Below are positions 23,445 through 32,973 of a DNA stretch of 64,000 nt, one piece after another. A program made the translations under genes and the position numbers. Origin of the DNA: Amycolatopsis sp. NBC_00345 (lineage in GTDB: Bacteria; Actinomycetota; Actinomycetes; Mycobacteriales; Pseudonocardiaceae); NCBI RefSeq assembly GCF_036116635.1, contig NZ_CP107995.1, positions 7,998,001 through 8,062,000 of the forward strand. Reading direction: 5' to 3'. A model generated the notes under the pieces. It was not told the origin of the DNA. It made no database searches and saw only the letters and a list, made by a program, of their open reading frames with translations. Within the stretch, counting starts at the first letter, position 1. Every line of letters starts with the position of its first letter.

Positions 23445-25694
23445 CTACTCGTCGGCCAGCGGTTCCGCCTGCACCCGCTTGAGCGCCGGCGTGCAGACCG
23501 AGGCCCCGAGCAGGGCCACCCCGATCCCGAGCACCACCGGGGCGAGGAGCCACGGGCTGAGCACCACCTCGTTGGGCCTGACCGTGCTGAACAGCCCCAT
23601 CCCGACCAGCACGCCGACCACCCCGGCGCCGATCGTGGCGACCAGCGCGGGCAGCGCGGCCTCCATCCGCAGGGCCCGTGACAGCACCCGCACCGGCGTG
23701 CCCGCCGCGATCAGCGCGCCGAACGTCCGGCGCCGGTCCATCACCGAGCCCGCCGTGGCGACCGCGGCACTGCAGCCCGCGAGCACCCCCGCGGCGATCA
23801 GGCCGATCACGGTGACCCGGCGCAGGTCGTCCAGCTGGGTCTGCTGACCGCCGAGGTGCAGGTTCCGGCTGCCGATGTCGATGCCGACCGCGGCCGACGC
23901 CAGTGCGGTGCGCACGATCTCGCGGTTCGCGTCCGTGGTCGGCGCGATCACCGAGGTGAACTTGGGCGTCACCCCGGCCGGCAGTGAGGACGGGTCGAGC
24001 ACGTACGATCCGTCGGTGGACTTGTTCTCGTCGTAGGCCTTCATCGGCACGGTGCCGAGCGGCCGGCCGGGCCCGTCCGGCTCACCGACCACGGTGAAAC
24101 CGGAAGTGTCCATTTTGTACGGTGCGTACAGGCCGGTGCCCTCGGCGCAGTCGGCCGCGGTGATCCCGAGCCGGGTGAGCCGCGAGGCGTCCGAGCAGGT
24201 CATCACGAAGGCCCGTTCCGCGGTCTGGTTCCGGCCGGAGCCCTGCGTGAGGTACACGGTGTCGACCGCCAGCGCGCGCTCCTGCTGGCCGTACCGGGCC
24301 AGCGAGGCGTTCGCCTGGTCCACCACGGTCCTCGCCTGCTCCGAGGTGGTGTCGGCGTACAGCACGGAGTCGGCGAACGGCCGCCCGCCGCCGGCGAGGG
24401 AGTCGAACGAGGGCAGCAGCGTCAGCGCCATCGAGCCGGTGAACACCGCGAGCACGATCCCGGCCGAAGCGCGGTACGCGCCCTTCGGGTCGTCCCGCAG
24501 CCGGCGCCCGGCCAGCAGCGACGAGGGCCGTCGCCAGATCCGCACGAACGTGCCGCCGACCGCCGAAGTCACCCACGGGCCGACCACCATCGCGGAGCCG
24601 ACCAGCAGCAGCAGGCCGAACAGCACCATGGTGGTGCCGCTGTCGCTGCTTCCCGCGTTCATCACCGCGTAGAGGAAGAACGCGCCCGCGATCGGCAGGG
24701 CGAGCAGCCGCCACCAGCGCAGTGGCTTGACCTCGTGGCCGCCGGTGGCGAACAGCGGGTTGCGCAGCACCCGGCGCAGGCCGAGCACGCCGGCGAGCAC
24801 CACCAAGGCCGGGATGGCGAGCACGATGAACACGGTCAGCCCGATCGGCAGGCTGAAGTCCGCGGCCAGCCAGGTGCCGCCGGCCCATGGGACGAAGGTC
24901 GCCAGCCCGTGCAGCGCCGGGCTGATCCCCAGCCCGAGCACCGCGCCGATCCCGGCCGACAGCACGGTCTCGCCCGCGACCATCGACATCACCTGGCCCG
25001 GCGTCGCGCCGGCGAGGCGGAGCGCGGCGAGGCGTCGTTCACGCCGGGCCGCGGTGAGCCGCGCCGAGGACGCGACCAGCACCAGGCTCGGCACGAGCAG
25101 CACGATGATGCCGACCCAGGACAGCAGCGTCAGCAGTCCGTCGGGCTGCGCCTGCCGGGTGGGGAAGGCGCTGACCGGCCGCATGCTGTTCTTGCCCGCG
25201 CCGTCCGCGCCGGCGCCCGGGTTGTGCCCGACAAACGCGACGAGCTGTTCCGGGTACTTCAGGGCCTGCTCGCCGAGCGCGGCGACCGGGCGGCCGAAGC
25301 GGTCGCCGAGCTGGTCGGCCGGAGTGGTGTTGAGCAGCCGGCCCAGCTGGGGCGAGACGAGCACCTCGCCCGGCCCCGGCAGCTGCGGGATCCCCGGCGG
25401 CAGCTTCAGGCCCGCGGTGTCGCCGGCGGGCGCGACGTCGACGCGGGTGATTTCCTTGCCGTTGAAGTAATCCGTGGTGTTGCCGACCGACAGGACCGGC
25501 TTGCCGTCGGGGTTGTACTGGTAGGCGTTCTGCCATTCGGCGCGCTGTTCACGGATCTGCGTCGCGTACGGCAGCGAGGCGAGCAGCAGCACGAGCCCGG
25601 TCGCGACCGCGACGCCGAGTGCGGTGAGGATCGCCGAGGTGCGGGTCCGCCGGTCGACGCGGAGCACGCGCAGGGCGAGCTGGAGGGAGTTCAT
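23445..25694 (-). CDS. FtsX/MacB-type ABC transporter permease
   Basis: 749 aa. One N-terminal membrane helix (about 20-42), a ~150-residue extracytoplasmic part, then groups of membrane helices (near 190-300 and 330-420), a second extracytoplasmic part (about 430-600) and three C-terminal helices. This double FtsX layout is that of actinobacterial lipoprotein or peptide transport permeases. The start overlaps the stop of its ATPase gene (ATGA). The divergent two-component system suggests envelope-stress or antimicrobial-peptide response (inference). Confidence 0.87.
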   Translation of the reverse strand: MNSLQLALRVLRVDRRTRTSAILTALGVAVATGLVLLLASLPYATQIREQRAEWQNAYQYNPDGKPVLSVGNTTDYFNGKEITRVDVAPAGDTAGLKLPPGIPQLPGPGEVLVSPQLGRLLNTTPADQLGDRFGRPVAALGEQALKYPEQLVAFVGHNPGAGADGAGKNSMRPVSAFPTRQAQPDGLLTLLSWVGIIVLLVPSLVLVASSARLTAARRERRLAALRLAGATPGQVMSMVAGETVLSAGIGAVLGLGISPALHGLATFVPWAGGTWLAADFSLPIGLTVFIVLAIPALVVLAGVLGLRRVLRNPLFATGGHEVKPLRWWRLLALPIAGAFFLYAVMNAGSSDSGTTMVLFGLLLLVGSAMVVGPWVTSAVGGTFVRIWRRPSSLLAGRRLRDDPKGAYRASAGIVLAVFTGSMALTLLPSFDSLAGGGRPFADSVLYADTTSEQARTVVDQANASLARYGQQERALAVDTVYLTQGSGRNQTAERAFVMTCSDASRLTRLGITAADCAEGTGLYAPYKMDTSGFTVVGEPDGPGRPLGTVPMKAYDENKSTDGSYVLDPSSLPAGVTPKFTSVIAPTTDANREIVRTALASAAVGIDIGSRNLHLGGQQTQLDDLRRVTVIGLIAAGVLAGCSAAVATAGSVMDRRRTFGALIAAGTPVRVLSRALRMEAALPALVATIGAGVVGVLVGMGLFSTVRPNEVVLSPWLLAPVVLGIGVALLGASVCTPALKRVQAEPLADE

Positions 25695-26401
25695 GCCACG
25701 AGCCCGCCGTTGGTCTGCAGAGCGGCGATCAGGCCGTCGCGGATGGCCACGGTCTTGGGCATCGACTCGGCCAGCTCACGGTCGTGCGTCACCACCAGCA
25801 CGGCCGCGCCGGACTCACGGGCGGCGCCGAGCAGGGCGTTCATGGTCTCGTGGCCGGTCCGGCTGTCGAGCGCGCCGGTCGGCTCGTCGGCGAAGATCAC
25901 CTTCGGCCGGTGCGTGAGCGCCCTGGCGATGGCGACGCGCTGGGCCTCGCCGCCGGACAGCTCGCCGGGGCGGCGGCCCTCCTTGCCGCCCAGGCCGAGG
26001 CGGGCCAGCCACTCGCGGCCGGCCTCGATCGACTCGCGCCGTCCGCGGCCCGCGAGCAGCGACGGCAGCGCCACGTTCTCCTCCGCCGTCAGCTCGGCGA
26101 CGAGCATGCCGGACTGGAACACGAAGCCGAACTCGGTGCGCCGCAGCTCGCTGCGCTTCTTCTCGCCGAGCTGGTCGATCCGCTGGCCGGCCAGGTGGAT
26201 CTCACCGCTGTCGGCACGCAGGATGCCGGCCAGCACGTGCAGCAGCGAGGTCTTGCCGGAGCCGGACGGGCCCACGATGGCGACCGCGTCCCCGGCCATG
26301 ATGTCGATGTCGACACCGGCCAGCGCGTACTGGCCGCCGTACCGCTTCACCAGACCGCGGCCCGACAACACCGGGCCGGAAGTCCACTGTGGATTGCTCA
26401 T
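25691..26401 (-). CDS. ABC transporter ATPase, MacB/LolD-type
   Basis: 236 aa. Walker A G-P-S-G-S-G-K-T-S, Q-loop F-V-F-Q-S-G-M-L-V, signature L-S-G-G-E-A-Q-R-V-A-I-A-R-A, Walker B V-I-F-A-D-E-P-T-G-A-L-D, switch V-T-H-D. The A-D-E-P-T-G-A-L-D sequence is the MacB/LolD hallmark. ATG at 26401 is preceded by GGAG at about 8 nt. Forms a transporter with the FtsX-type protein. Divergent from the histidine kinase across a 176 bp region with a long palindrome. Confidence 0.93.
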   Translation of the reverse strand: MSNPQWTSGPVLSGRGLVKRYGGQYALAGVDIDIMAGDAVAIVGPSGSGKTSLLHVLAGILRADSGEIHLAGQRIDQLGEKKRSELRRTEFGFVFQSGMLVAELTAEENVALPSLLAGRGRRESIEAGREWLARLGLGGKEGRRPGELSGGEAQRVAIARALTHRPKVIFADEPTGALDSRTGHETMNALLGAARESGAAVLVVTHDRELAESMPKTVAIRDGLIAALQTNGGLVA

Positions 26402-26500
26402 CCGGGGCTCTCCTCGTGACAGCTTCGAGTTCGTTGCGATGAGCTTCACGGATCGGCCCCGGTGTCCACTTCGGGCAGACGGCCAGTCCGGCCGCCCCCG

Positions 26501-26522
26501 GCATCGGCCGATCGGCCGATGC
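26501..26522. promoter_or_regulatory. 22 bp perfect palindrome in the divergent promoter
   Basis: Arms GCATCGGCCGA and its complement meet without a loop, between the MacB-type transporter operon and the sensor kinase gene (56 bp before its GTG). Position and symmetry fit an operator, possibly for the neighbouring response regulator. Confidence 0.5.
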
Positions 26523-26577
26523 GGCTCGAACCACCTGGCCAAGGTGCGGGTGCCCCCGGATCCTCTACCGTTCTGCT

Positions 26578-28374
26578 GTGTCCGAAGACCCGTCTCGCAG
26601 CCAAGCCCTCTACGCGCGCGCCGTCGAACTGGTGCGCCGGCTCGGCATGCCCGTGGTCGTGCTGCTCTGCGCGCTGGTCTTCGACCTGCTGTTCCTGACG
26701 AACGCGGCCCTCGACTACTCCGGCCCGCGCGGCGTGGACTTCGAGCTGCTGCCCGGCATCTTCGCGATGGCGGCCTGCGCGCTGTGGGCCCGGCGGCGCG
26801 CGGCCGTCGCGGCGGCGGCCGGCTCGGTCGCGCTGGTGTTCTTCACCTTCTTCATCCATTACCTGCACGCGCCGGCGTACTCGAGCGTGCTGCCGTACCT
26901 GTCCATCACCGAGGTGGTGGCCGGGGTCGAGCTGGTCTACTACGCCGCCCGCCGCGCCCGCCCCGGCGTCGCGTTCGCCATGATCACCGCCCTTGTGGTG
27001 GGCGCGCTGACCTCGGTCTTCGGCCGCTCCCCGTACGGCCACCTGACCGACACGTCGCTGGTGCAGGCGATGCTGTTCGGCGTGGTGCTGCTGGGCACGG
27101 CCGTGCTCATCGGCACCGCCGGCCGGACCCGCACCGGGCCACGCGAACAACGGTTGCGCCGGATCCGGCGGCTCAACGAACTGGTCCGGGGCCAGTGGCC
27201 GATGATCGGCCTGCTCGCGTTCGCGCTGCTGGTCGAGTTCGCCTTCACCTACGGCAGCGGGGCCCGCGGCTTCCCGATCCTGCTCTGCTCGCTCGCGGCC
27301 GCGGTGATCGCCGTGCTCTCCCCGCGGCGTCCGGCCGCGGCGGTGCTCGGCGTGGCCGGCGTGCTGATGCTGTCCACCCTGGTCACCCCGTTCCTCCGGC
27401 TGGGCACGGACTACCAACTGCTGGGCGGGGTGGCGGCGGCCCAGGTCGTGGCCGGCCTCGGGGTGGTGATCAACCTGGTCCGGGCCGTCCCGCTGGCTCG
27501 GGCGTGGACCCGGATCGCGACGCTGTCCGCGGTGGTCGCGGTCGCGGCGGTGGTGAACTCGGTCCGCACCCATACCCCCCAGCTGCAGATGAGGCCCGAG
27601 GCGCTGTCGCCCTTGGCCATCATCGCGGTGCTGCTGCTGGGCATCGCCATCGCGATCGGCCTGTTCCTGCGCTCCCGCGACTCCGAGCGCAGCCAGGTGA
27701 TGAAGTCCGCCGTCACCGATGCGCAGACGGCCGAGCGGATGGCGCTGGCGCGTGAGCTGCACGACGTGGTCGCCCACCACGTGACCGGCATCGTGGTGCA
27801 GGCGCAGGCCGCGCGGATGGTCGGGGAGAAGACCCCCCAGCTCGCGGTCGACGCGATGGGCCGGATCGAGGACGCCGGCGTCGAGGCGCTCGCGGCGATG
27901 CGGCGGCTGGTGCGCAGCATGCGCGGGGACGCCCCGTCCGGCTCGACCGAGTTCAGCGAGCAGGCCACCACCGACCTGGCCGCCGACCTGAAGCGACTGG
28001 TCGAGAGCGGCAGCCACGGCGTGCCCACGTCGCTGAGCCTCGACCTGCCGCCGGACCTGCCGCACGAGGTCGGCCGCTCGGCGCTGCGGCTGATCCAGGA
28101 GTCGCTGACGAACGTCGGCAAACACGCGGCCGGCGTCACGGAGGCGCTGGTGCGGGCCGAGGTCGTCGGCAAGGAGCTGCATATCCGGGTGATGGACGAC
28201 GGCCGGGAGCAGGTGGACCGACCGGCCGGCGGGTCGGGCGGCTACGGTCTGGTCGGCATGCGCGAGCGCGTCGCCCTGTTGCACGGGCGGCTCACCACGG
28301 GGCGCGGGCCGGACGGCGGCTGGCGCGTGGAGGCGTGGCTGCCACTCGAGGCGAACGGGGATGAGGACGAGTGA
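26578..28374 (+). CDS. Sensor histidine kinase with large membrane domain
   Basis: 598 aa, bigger than usual because of about ten membrane segments in residues 20-365. HisKA_3 region with L-A-R-E-L-H-D-V-V-A-H-H (phospho-His near 394), then ATPase motifs M-D-D-G-R-E and G-G-Y-G-L-V-G-M-R-E-R. The GTG at 26578 is only 176 bp from the divergent ABC operon. The stop overlaps the response regulator (GTGA). The membrane part may sense a lipid-associated signal (inference). Confidence 0.91.
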   Translation: MSEDPSRSQALYARAVELVRRLGMPVVVLLCALVFDLLFLTNAALDYSGPRGVDFELLPGIFAMAACALWARRRAAVAAAAGSVALVFFTFFIHYLHAPAYSSVLPYLSITEVVAGVELVYYAARRARPGVAFAMITALVVGALTSVFGRSPYGHLTDTSLVQAMLFGVVLLGTAVLIGTAGRTRTGPREQRLRRIRRLNELVRGQWPMIGLLAFALLVEFAFTYGSGARGFPILLCSLAAAVIAVLSPRRPAAAVLGVAGVLMLSTLVTPFLRLGTDYQLLGGVAAAQVVAGLGVVINLVRAVPLARAWTRIATLSAVVAVAAVVNSVRTHTPQLQMRPEALSPLAIIAVLLLGIAIAIGLFLRSRDSERSQVMKSAVTDAQTAERMALARELHDVVAHHVTGIVVQAQAARMVGEKTPQLAVDAMGRIEDAGVEALAAMRRLVRSMRGDAPSGSTEFSEQATTDLAADLKRLVESGSHGVPTSLSLDLPPDLPHEVGRSALRLIQESLTNVGKHAAGVTEALVRAEVVGKELHIRVMDDGREQVDRPAGGSGGYGLVGMRERVALLHGRLTTGRGPDGGWRVEAWLPLEANGDEDE

Positions 28375-29021
28375 TCCGGGTACTGATCGCGGACGACCAG
28401 GAGATGGTGCGGATGGGCTTCCGCATGATCCTGGACGCCCAGGACGACATCGAGGTGGTGGCGGACGTCGCCGACGGGGTGTCGGCGGTGTCCCGGGCCC
28501 GCGAGCTGCGACCGGACGTCTGCCTGCTCGACATCCGCATGCCCGGCCTCGACGGCCTGGAGGTGACGCGCCAGCTCGCCGGCCCGGACGTCACCGACCC
28601 GCTGAAGGTCGTCGTTGTGACGACCTTCGACCTCGACGAGTACGTGCACACCGCGCTGCGCAACGGCGCGAGCGGCTTCCTGCTCAAGGACGCGGGCCCG
28701 GCGCTGCTGATCGAGGCGATCCGCGCGGCCGAGCGCGGCGACGCGCTGGTGTCGCCGCAGATCACCGTCCGGCTGCTGAAGCACTTCGACGGCGGGACCA
28801 GACGACGCGACATCGCGCCGCCGTCGGAACCGCTGACCGCGCGGGAGCTGGACGTGGTCAAGGCCGCGGCGCGGGGCCTGACCAACACCGAGATCGGCGC
28901 CGAGCTGTACCTGTCGCTCTCGACGGTGAAAACGCACCTGGCCTCGGTGCAGGGCAAGGTCGGCGCGCGCAACCGGGTCGAGATCGCCGCCTGGGCCTGG
29001 CGTAGCGGAGTGGCCGACTGA
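28371..29021 (+). CDS. NarL/FixJ-type response regulator
   Basis: 216 aa. Receiver with D8-D9, phosphoacceptor D54 in C-L-L-D-I-R-M-P, T-T-F-D and F-L-L-K-D; LuxR helix-turn-helix near the end (L-T-A-R-E-L-D-V-V-K-A-A-A-R-G-L-T-N-T-E-I-G and T-V-K-T-H-L-A-S-V). Closely related to the regulator at 17268, sharing most of the first 60 residues by motif, so the two systems are paralogous. Likely target is the divergent MacB-type transporter. Confidence 0.94.
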   Translation: MIRVLIADDQEMVRMGFRMILDAQDDIEVVADVADGVSAVSRARELRPDVCLLDIRMPGLDGLEVTRQLAGPDVTDPLKVVVVTTFDLDEYVHTALRNGASGFLLKDAGPALLIEAIRAAERGDALVSPQITVRLLKHFDGGTRRRDIAPPSEPLTARELDVVKAAARGLTNTEIGAELYLSLSTVKTHLASVQGKVGARNRVEIAAWAWRSGVAD

Positions 29022-29076
29022 AGGCGTCGCGGGTGTTAATTCCGGCGGGAAGCGACGTAAACACTCACCGGCCTTG

Positions 29077-29114
29077 TTGCCGAGGGTGAGTGGGACGTCC
29101 GTACTATCTTCGCA
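29077..29114 (+). promoter_or_regulatory. Leaderless promoter of the amidohydrolase gene
   Basis: -10 TACTAT at 29102-29107 is 6 nt from the ATG at 29114; TTGCCG (29077-29082) is a possible -35 with 19 bp spacing. The transcript would begin at or next to the start codon. Confidence 0.55.
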
Positions 29115-30421
29115 TGTCTAGCCGTTTCCTCGCCCCCGTCGTCCTGCCCGCCGACCCCGCCTGCTCCATGCTGCGTGACGCCGTTGTCGACGTCGACGAC
29201 AGCGGCCGGATCACGCACGTGGGCCCGGAGTCCTCGGCGCCGGAGTTCACCGGCGAGGTGACCCGGCTGAGCGGAATCCTGCTGCCCGGCTTGGTGAACA
29301 CCCACGCGCACAGCCCGATGACGCTGCTGCGCGGGATGGGCGGCGACCTGCCGCTGCTGCGCTGGCTGCGCGAGATCATCTGGCCGACCGAGGCGAAGCT
29401 GCGCCCGGAGAACGTGCGCACCGGCATGCTGCTGGGCTCGGTGGAGATGCTGCGCCACGGCGTCACCACCAGCGCGGAGATGTACTTCGAGAGCGAGCAG
29501 CTCGTCGACGCGGTGCTCACCACCGGCGGGCGCGTGCTCGTCGCGCCGGCGGTGATGGAGCTGCCGGGCATGGACTGGCGGGCCTCGCTGACGGCGATCG
29601 AGCGCTGGATCGACGCCGACGGCCTGCGTTTCGGCCCGGGCGAGCGGATCGAGCTCGGCTACGGCCCGCACTCGGCCTACATGCTGAGCCCCGAGGGGCT
29701 GCGCGCCACCGCGGAGTCGGCCGCCGCGCGCGGCGCGCTCGTGCAGATCCACGTGGCGGAGGCCGCGTCGGAGGACCTCGAGCAGCGCAAGGAGTACGGC
29801 TCCGTGCCGAAGCTGCTCGACTCGCTGGGCCTGCTGAACGGGCGGACGCTCGCCGCGCACGCCATCCACCTGTCCGACGAGGACATCGCCCTGTTCGCCG
29901 CCCGCGGCACCGGCATGGCGCACTGCCCCGGCTCGAACGCGAAGCTGGCGTCCGGCATCGCGCGGATCAAGGAGCTGCGCGACGCGGGTGTCGCCGTCGG
30001 CCTCGGCACGGACGGCCCGGCCTCCAACGACGACATCGACCTGTGGGAGGAGCTGCAGCTCACGGCGATGCTCGCCCGCCTGGCCACCGGCGACTCCACG
30101 GTGCTGACCTCCGCCGACGCCTTCCTGCTGGCCACCCGCGGCGGCGCGGACGCGCTGGGCCGCGACGACATCGGCGTGCTGGAGCCGGGCCGCTGGGCCG
30201 ACCTGGTCCACGTCGACCTGGACGACCCGGCCTTCGCCGCCGGCCTCGACGTGCCCGACGAGCAGCTGCTGTCCAACCTGGTGTGGGCCGCGGGGTCGCG
30301 GCGGGTCCGCGACGTCTGGGTCGCGGGCGAGCAGGTGGTCGCCGACGCCGAGCCGACCCGCGTGGACCGCGCGAAGGTCCAGGCCGACGTCGCCGAGACC
30401 GCCGCGCGGCTGCGCGCCTGA
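29114..30421 (+). CDS. Amidohydrolase, MTA/SAH or 8-oxoguanine deaminase-like
   Basis: 435 aa. Metal-binding and catalytic motifs of the cytosolic nucleoside/base deaminase group: G-L-V-N-T-H-A-H-S-P-M near residue 75, V-Q-I-H-V-A-E, A-H-A-I-H-L, G-T-D-G-P-A-S-N-D. This sequence type covers S-adenosylhomocysteine/methylthioadenosine deaminases, atrazine chlorohydrolase-like and 8-oxoguanine deaminases; the exact substrate cannot be fixed. ATG 29114 is chosen because the -10 lies just upstream and the in-frame codon at 29090 is upstream of it. Confidence 0.87.
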   Translation: MSSRFLAPVVLPADPACSMLRDAVVDVDDSGRITHVGPESSAPEFTGEVTRLSGILLPGLVNTHAHSPMTLLRGMGGDLPLLRWLREIIWPTEAKLRPENVRTGMLLGSVEMLRHGVTTSAEMYFESEQLVDAVLTTGGRVLVAPAVMELPGMDWRASLTAIERWIDADGLRFGPGERIELGYGPHSAYMLSPEGLRATAESAAARGALVQIHVAEAASEDLEQRKEYGSVPKLLDSLGLLNGRTLAAHAIHLSDEDIALFAARGTGMAHCPGSNAKLASGIARIKELRDAGVAVGLGTDGPASNDDIDLWEELQLTAMLARLATGDSTVLTSADAFLLATRGGADALGRDDIGVLEPGRWADLVHVDLDDPAFAAGLDVPDEQLLSNLVWAAGSRRVRDVWVAGEQVVADAEPTRVDRAKVQADVAETAARLRA

Positions 30422-30447
30422 GCCACGCCTCCCGCCTCGCGCGCCGT

Positions 30448-30500
30448 GCCCTGAAGGCCACCATGAGGGACCTACATGCCCTCAAGGTGGCCTTCAGGGC
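30448..30500. repeat. Intergenic palindrome, family B, copy 1
   Basis: 21 bp arms 30448-30468 and 30480-30500 with one mismatch and an 11 nt loop; arm core CCCTGAAGGCCACCATGAGG. The same element is at 39145-39195. Lies between convergent genes, so it can act as a terminator. Confidence 0.8.
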
Positions 30501-30523
30501 CGGCCACTGACGCGGAACAGGGA

Positions 30524-31207
30524 TCAGCGGGGGCGGAGGACCAGCTCGGTGAGGTGCGCGTCCGGGCTGGCCGAAACGGCCGTCACCACGGCGGTCGCCA
30601 CGGAATCCGGGCGGAGGTACTTCGCCGGGTCGTACTCGCCGCCCTCGTGCGCGACGACGCCCTGCTGCATCTCCGTGTCGGTGCGCCCGGGGTAGATCGA
30701 GGTGACGCGCAGGCCGTTCGGGCCCTCCTCCTCGCGCAGGGTGTCGGCGAAGGCGCGCGCGGCGAATTTGCTTGCGGCGTAAGGGCCCCAGCCCGCGCGG
30801 GCGCTGCGGCCGGCACCTGAGTTGATCACCACGACGTGGCCGCGGGCGGCGCGCAGCGCGGGCAGCAGCAGCCGCGTCAGCTCGGCCACCGCGACGACGT
30901 TGACCTCGAAGTTCGCCCGCCAGACGTCCGCGGGCGAGTCCGCGACCGCGCCCAGTTGCGCGGCGCCGGCGGAGTGGACGAGCACGTCCAGCCCGACGAT
31001 CCGGCTCGTGGCCTCGGCCAGCGCGCCGGGGTCGGTGAGGTCGACGGGCCACGGCTGCGCGCCCGGCAGCTCGGCGGCCACCTTCGCGAGCGCCACCTCG
31101 TCGCGGCCGCCGAGCAGCAGCCGGTGGGTGGGCGCGAGCTGGTGGGCGACGGCCGCGCCGATGCCGCGGGAAGCGCCCGTGACCAGGGCGAGCGGAAGAT
31201 CGGTCAT
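30524..31207 (-). CDS. Short-chain dehydrogenase/reductase
   Basis: 227 aa. Nucleotide site T-G-A-S-R-G-I-G-A-A near residue 11, V-H-S-A-G-A in the NAG position, I-N-S-G-A-G with the catalytic Ser, and Y-A-A-S-K-F as the YxxxK pair. A classical SDR of small size; G-G-R-D after beta2 suggests NADP preference (inference). Substrate unknown. ATG 31207 gives the normal start four residues before the first strand; longer frames are not needed. Next to the AftB-like gene on the same strand. Confidence 0.9.
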   Translation of the reverse strand: MTDLPLALVTGASRGIGAAVAHQLAPTHRLLLGGRDEVALAKVAAELPGAQPWPVDLTDPGALAEATSRIVGLDVLVHSAGAAQLGAVADSPADVWRANFEVNVVAVAELTRLLLPALRAARGHVVVINSGAGRSARAGWGPYAASKFAARAFADTLREEEGPNGLRVTSIYPGRTDTEMQQGVVAHEGGEYDPAKYLRPDSVATAVVTAVSASPDAHLTELVLRPR

Positions 31208-31223
31208 ACCGCCACGGTATGCG

Positions 31224-32906
31224 TCAGCAGGCGGCCGCCGCGCGGGGGTCGCGGTCGAAGCGGATCTGCGTGCGTCCGGCCGCGCCGGTGAAATTGTCGA
31301 CAAAGCGACTGAACGTCAGCGGGGTGCGGGTCGAGGCGAGCACGTCCTGGACGTCCGGGCAGCGCAGCGCCGTTCGCGCGGCATCGATTTCGGCCGGGTC
31401 GAAGACGTGCGGCTGCCCGTCGGTGGCGACGTCGCCGCGGCCCGCGTCGGCGATCTCCCACGACGCGACCAGCCACTTCGAGTGCCCCGGCCGGCCGCCG
31501 GGGATCGAGACGGAGTGGGCGGCGAGATCGCTGGCGAGGCCGTAGCCGTCGTGGATGCGCACGTCGAGGGATACGAGGTTGCTGATCGCGCCCATGCTGT
31601 CCGCGGCCATGGTCACGTACGGGCGATCGGTCGGGAAGGCGTACCAGCGCTTCTCGTCGTAGCTGTACACGAGCACGGCCGGCGCGCGCGTGGCGTCGAC
31701 GGTCCCCACCGCAGCGCGCATCACCGGCTGGCCGAGGAAGTCCGACGCGAGCACGGGGTGCGCGTTGCCGGTGTCCCAGGACCAGTACGCGCGCTCGTCG
31801 GTGACGCCGGTGGAGAGGTGCTCGTTCGCGTAAGGCACCCGCAGCCACCCCGCCGCGGCCACGGCCCAGACGGCGACGGCGGTCAGCAGCGCCGCCGTCT
31901 GCCGGGTGAGGGGGACCGCCATTACGGGCAGCAGCAAGGAAAAGAGGGCGGGCAGCAGCATGCGGCCGTGCATGAAGTCCCCGCCGACGCGGACGACGTA
32001 CACGGTCAGCAGCACCGCCGCGAGCACGGGCGCGAGCGTGAGGATCCGAGACCTGCGTGTCAGTGCCGCCGCGACCGCGAGCAGGACCAGCGGCAGCCAG
32101 AGGTAGTACGGGGTGACCAGGTCGAGCAGGTAGTCGAAGCCGCGCGCCCAGTTGGCGTTGCCGGCTTCCTTGGCGAGCGCGGTGTTCGGGACGAGCAGGC
32201 CGTAGTAGCCCATCCGGAAGACCTCGTACGCGAGCGGCAGCACCAGCCCGGCGCCGAGCCAGGCCGCGCCCCGCCGCACTCCCGGCCGCCGCAGCAGCAT
32301 CAGCGCGGCGAACGCGACGATGCTGAACAACGCCAGGTCCGGCCGCACCAGCGGGCCGAGCCCGAGCACCACCGCGGTCGCGACGGGCGCCTTGCCCCGC
32401 ACCAGCAGCCACCAGGTCAGCCCGATCCACAGCAGCGCCAGCCCGGTTTCCAGGCCCGACGTGGCGAAGTCCCGGAACGGCGGCAGCGCGCAGACCACCA
32501 GTCCGCCGGCCGGCACCACGGTCGCGCCGCCGTACAGCCGGCGCGCGCCGTCCAGTCCGAAGAACAGCCCGCCGACCGCGCAGACCAGCCCGAGCACAAC
32601 GGCCAGCCATTCCAGTGCGCCGCCGGTGATCCCGCCCGCCCCGGCGAGCAGCCATGTCCACAGTGGACTGGTGCTGGCCTCGACCCGCTCGCCGACGTTG
32701 AACACCGGCCCGTGGCCGGCCAGGATCTGCCGCACGGTCCGCAGCACCAGCAGCCCGTCGTCGCTCATCCAGCGTCGGCGCCACGCCAGCGCGGCGTACA
32801 GCGCGAGGGTGGCGACGATGGCGACCCAGACCCAGGTCGACGGACGGCGGTAGCGGGGAACGGACGGCTCCGCGGCGGACGTGTCGACCGTTGATGCCGC
32901 GGTCAT
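31224..32906 (-). CDS. AftB-like arabinofuranosyltransferase (GT-C)
   Basis: 560 aa with about ten membrane helices in the first 400 residues and a soluble C-terminal part of about 170 residues. The first loop has W-M-S-D-D-G-L-L followed by V-F-N-V-G-E-R-V-E-A-S-T-S-P-L-W, the acidic GT-C motif and flank seen in AftB and proteins annotated as ZomB. AftB adds terminal beta-1,2 arabinofuranose from decaprenyl-phosphoarabinose to arabinan outside the membrane. Pseudonocardiaceae make arabinogalactan, so the role fits. The usual glfT/ubiA neighbours are absent here, so it may be a paralogue. Confidence 0.72.
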   Translation of the reverse strand: MTAASTVDTSAAEPSVPRYRRPSTWVWVAIVATLALYAALAWRRRWMSDDGLLVLRTVRQILAGHGPVFNVGERVEASTSPLWTWLLAGAGGITGGALEWLAVVLGLVCAVGGLFFGLDGARRLYGGATVVPAGGLVVCALPPFRDFATSGLETGLALLWIGLTWWLLVRGKAPVATAVVLGLGPLVRPDLALFSIVAFAALMLLRRPGVRRGAAWLGAGLVLPLAYEVFRMGYYGLLVPNTALAKEAGNANWARGFDYLLDLVTPYYLWLPLVLLAVAAALTRRSRILTLAPVLAAVLLTVYVVRVGGDFMHGRMLLPALFSLLLPVMAVPLTRQTAALLTAVAVWAVAAAGWLRVPYANEHLSTGVTDERAYWSWDTGNAHPVLASDFLGQPVMRAAVGTVDATRAPAVLVYSYDEKRWYAFPTDRPYVTMAADSMGAISNLVSLDVRIHDGYGLASDLAAHSVSIPGGRPGHSKWLVASWEIADAGRGDVATDGQPHVFDPAEIDAARTALRCPDVQDVLASTRTPLTFSRFVDNFTGAAGRTQIRFDRDPRAAAAC

Positions 32907-32973
32907 CGGTTCCGCCGGCCCCCTCCTGCGCCCTGGTCCCGCCGCAGGTGGGCGGGGTGCGTCCAGGCTCAGT

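Noticed and set aside
24735..27755. Plus-strand frame of 1006 codons spanning transporter genes and the kinase
   Set aside because: It crosses two minus-strand genes and one plus-strand gene in a different frame; no family motif.
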